Assembly (NCBI GenBank): GCA_018221135.1
Contig: JAAOYB010000023.1
Location: 1 to 33,272, forward strand
Length of the DNA stretch: 33,272 bases
Direction of reading: 5' to 3'
DNA from: Candidatus Woesearchaeota archaeon
GTDB lineage: Archaea; Nanobdellota; Nanobdellia; Woesearchaeales; BM511
Position numbers and translations under genes: made by a program. The notes under the pieces are model-generated. The model was not told the origin of the DNA, made no database searches, and saw only the letters and a program-made list of their open reading frames with translations. Positions within the stretch are counted from its first letter, which is position 1, and every line of letters starts with the position of its first letter. This document shows positions 31,667-33,272 of this stretch, piece by piece.

Positions 31667-32012
31667 TTTTGCCGTTATCAAGAACAAATATTTTTTTCTT
31701 AAAAAGCATGTGCCCATTAACTAACCCGATTAGAAACAATAAGATAATAGCGAATTTGCTAGCCTGAAAACTGCCAAGCAAGTAACCAAGCAAGAAACCA
31801 ATTATAATAAGCCAAACAGGGAAACGCATAGTCCTCTTCATACTAGTATAAGTAACCACTCCGCATTGCAAACCCGCGACGTAAGAAACCAAGTAAACAA
31901 TTACTAAGTTATCAATACTAAAACTAATAGCGAAACCCATTACTAATAAGAAAATGAATACGTACTCAACCCAGTGAACACTAAAATCCCCTTTTTTACC
32001 CCAACGAATCAT
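31647..32012 (-). CDS. Multi-span small membrane protein, unknown function
   Basis: A 121-aa protein with four hydrophobic segments at about 14-34, 37-57, 66-84 and 86-104, separated by short loops (CGVVTYTSMKRTMRFP). It ends in a polar, basic tail (FKKKIFVLDNGKNDKKNS). No family or catalytic motif recognised. It overlaps the MBL hydrolase start, so the two are co-expressed. The divergent gene starting at 32059 also encodes a small membrane protein, but no sequence similarity is evident. Confidence 0.65.
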   Translation of the reverse strand: MIRWGKKGDFSVHWVEYVFIFLLVMGFAISFSIDNLVIVYLVSYVAGLQCGVVTYTSMKRTMRFPVWLIIIGFLLGYLLGSFQASKFAIILLFLIGLVNGHMLFKKKIFVLDNGKNDKKNS

Positions 32013-32058
32013 AGAGTTACTTATTTAAATCATTATTTATAAACCTAACCCAATAAGG

Positions 32059-32325
32059 ATGTTAATAAAAATATTTGGTCTTCTAGACTTACTAGCAGCG
32101 ACGAGCATGCTATTAATACACTTTAATGTTATTAGTTGGCACTTGGGCTTTGGCTTAGCAACTTACCTAATAATAAAAAGCCTGGTTTTCAGGGGGGACT
32201 TCGCAAGCCTACTAGATTTACTTAGCGGCGTTTATTTTATCATGGTACTCTTTGGAATCAAAACATTAATGGTGTACGTAGTACTAATATACTTAGTGCA
32301 AAAAAGTTTTCTCAGCCTAAAATAA
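32059..32325 (+). CDS. Small three- to four-span membrane protein, unknown function
   Basis: An 88-aa very hydrophobic protein with segments at about 4-22, 24-42, 51-65 and 68-84, and few charged residues (FRGDFASLLD in a loop). A TATA-like element (about 32027-32042, tatttaaatcattatttata) precedes it and can serve both directions. Unknown family; the frame fits the gap exactly and shows normal codon use for the window. Confidence 0.6.
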   Translation: MLIKIFGLLDLLAATSMLLIHFNVISWHLGFGLATYLIIKSLVFRGDFASLLDLLSGVYFIMVLFGIKTLMVYVVLIYLVQKSFLSLK

Positions 32326-32330
32326 TTATT

Positions 32331-33047
32331 TTATTTGTCTATTTTCGTTGACCAAAAAATTATTCCTACAAAACCAAAAAAGAAAGCGAAGAACAGCGTC
32401 CCCCAAAAACTAATAGTCAATTTTATCATGGCATACGCTGCTATGAACGCAAATAATAAATACGCGAATAGGCTTCGTTGACCAAAAAAGATGTTTATCC
32501 CATTATTCTCAGGAACAGGGATTAATGAGTAAAAAGCTAAGGCAATGTTAATCTTTACGAATAAGTCAACAAAAGGGTTTCCGGGAGCGCTAACATGAGC
32601 TATTAATGCTAATAACACAAATATTGTTGCTCCGCCAGCGGCTCCCCTAGCCCAATCACGCATCCTAAGGCCGTACCTGAATTTTCCAAGACGCAAAGCC
32701 TCGTTTAAATGAATCGTGGCGAAACCAGGAGCTAAGTACCAAAAATAGCCGTTACTAGCAAAAGCGAGCATAGCACCTATTAATAATCCATTAATGCTAA
32801 AGCGATACTCTGCTTCGTAACCCATTTTTAATGTGAGAAGTCTAATTACTAAGTTGCTAATAAACAAGCTAAAAGCAACGATTAATATCGCGGCTAACAT
32901 GTTAGTCAAGTACGCAGACCATATGAACTCTTCTGACCTATCATTAAAACCTATTATGAAACCAAGAACTAAACTCGTAATTAAGTAATGTTTTATCTCT
33001 GTCGCGCTTGGCTTACCATACTTTCTGAGACGCTCCAATACTTCCAT
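32331..33047 (-). CDS. Site-2 protease (M50) homologue that has lost its catalytic residues
   Basis: A 238-aa polytopic membrane protein with the layout of archaeal M50 proteases. In the helix that normally holds HExxH the sequence is FISNLVIRLLTLKMGYEAEY (S64-N65-LVI-R69), while the following G-x-x-AEY motif is kept. APGFATI (106-112) and AGGATIF (the usual AGP-x-xN) are recognisable. The second metal motif (LPIPPLDGG in active enzymes) is LIPVPENNG (175-183), with the Asp ligand lost. It is therefore probably a pseudoprotease with a chaperone-like or regulatory membrane role, as for inactive rhomboids (inference). A TATA-like tttaaata (33073-33080) lies upstream on the minus strand. Confidence 0.8.
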   Translation of the reverse strand: MEVLERLRKYGKPSATEIKHYLITSLVLGFIIGFNDRSEEFIWSAYLTNMLAAILIVAFSLFISNLVIRLLTLKMGYEAEYRFSINGLLIGAMLAFASNGYFWYLAPGFATIHLNEALRLGKFRYGLRMRDWARGAAGGATIFVLLALIAHVSAPGNPFVDLFVKINIALAFYSLIPVPENNGINIFFGQRSLFAYLLFAFIAAYAMIKLTISFWGTLFFAFFFGFVGIIFWSTKIDK

Positions 33048-33100
33048 AATAAAAGATTCTTGGCAAAGTATGTTTAAATAATTTACTAAGAAAAAAGAAT

Positions 33101-33115
33101 ACGCACCTGAAGGGA
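33101..33115. repeat. Partial duplicate of the tRNA 3' end
   Basis: ACGCACCTGAAGGGA matches ACGCGCCTGAAGGGA at 33165-33179 (14 of 15 bases), which is the acceptor stem and T-stem edge of the tRNA. Spacing between copies is 64 nt. It may be an attachment-site remnant or a short local duplication. Confidence 0.4.
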
Positions 33116-33165
33116 ATATAAAGAAAAAAATTCTTCAAACCCCTCATACGCTTAGTTAAGACTTA

Positions 33166-33272
33166 CGCGCCTGAAGGGATTCGAACCCTCGGCCTAACGC
33201 TCACACCAACAAAAAAATAGTTGTTTTAGGAGGCGTTCGCTCTATTTACCCTAACAGGTCAATCCCACAAAA
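33166..33272 (-). tRNA. tRNA-Arg (anticodon CCU) with a 25-nt anticodon-loop intron; 5' part not resolved at the window edge
   Basis: Reading the minus strand: D-stem 3' strand (33239-33242), G26, anticodon stem AACGC (33233-33237), loop C-T-CCT-A (33227-33232), intron 33202-33226, A38 (33201), stem GCGTT (33196-33200), variable loop (33191-33195), T arm GAGGG-TTCGAAT-CCCTT (33174-33190), acceptor CAGGCGC (33167-33173) and discriminator G (33166); no CCA encoded. The intron is placed after position 37 and folds as a bulge-helix-bulge (AACAA/TTGTT apical helix, two 3-nt bulges, central helix with one T-T mismatch). The expected 5' acceptor GCGCCTG and D-stem partner GCTC are not found in the remaining 30 nt to the edge. 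Confidence 0.75.

Overview
The window reads as a compact, AT-rich archaeal chromosome segment, most likely from a DPANN lineage (Woesearchaeota/Pacearchaeota/Nanoarchaeota-like). Archaeal markers are L14e and L34e, two-subunit archaeal PheRS, Sec61-beta, alpha-NAC, a Hef helicase-nuclease, an archaeo-eukaryotic primase, AK6/Fap7, TrmB, PRC-barrel and MinD proteins, RNase P RNA, 5S rRNA and an intron-bearing tRNA. Genes are tightly packed. Most have a TATA-like box about 25-30 nt upstream of the start and no Shine-Dalgarno, which suggests leaderless mRNAs. Lineage placement is inference from gene content, not from a phylogeny.

Layout. 1-4262 (+): a bacterial/eukaryotic-type S-adenosylhomocysteinase, a bacterial-type sigma-70 family protein (the most surprising gene here), two paralogous single-span membrane proteins and an RsmC-like methyltransferase. 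4266-5547: a small CARF-like protein and a polyferredoxin on the minus strand, then a promoter region rich in inverted repeats, 5S rRNA and a 39-residue membrane peptide. 5549-8641 (-): an NSUN-type m5C methyltransferase, an RqcH that lacks its C-terminal NFACT-R domain, and a bacterial-type queuine/preQ1 tRNA transglycosylase. 8676-13625 (-): a four-gene UDP-GlcNAc operon transcribed glmM, glmU-like, HAD phosphatase, glmS. 13674-17769 (-): AK6/Fap7, an ABC-2 exporter pair and a NUDIX hydrolase.

17844-21301 (+): RNase P RNA, Sec61-beta, alpha-NAC, two paralogous HEPN-like helical proteins, a MinD-like ATPase with a translationally coupled membrane protein, and a Cys-rich mini-protein. 21368-21640 (-): PRC-barrel protein. 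21809-26025 (+): a structured leader, a TrmB regulator, then pheS-pheT. 26034-30576 (-): L34e-L14e, and hef followed by a primase in which the catalytic PriS part is fused to the PriL iron-sulfur domain, as known in Nanoarchaeum. 30683-33047: a zinc-ribbon protein, an MBL hydrolase, small membrane proteins and a catalytically dead S2P/M50 homologue. The right edge holds a tRNA-Arg(CCU) with a 25-nt anticodon-loop intron whose 5' half cannot be found inside the window.

Themes. Several central functions (SAHH, GlmM, TGT, the sigma factor) look bacterial in type, consistent with transfer into a reduced archaeal genome. Others are reduced or fused (RqcH, primase, pseudo-protease). The best candidate for something unusual is the archaeal sigma-70 homologue. 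Secondary candidates are the truncated RqcH, the HEPN-like pair beside MinD, and the structured TrmB leader.
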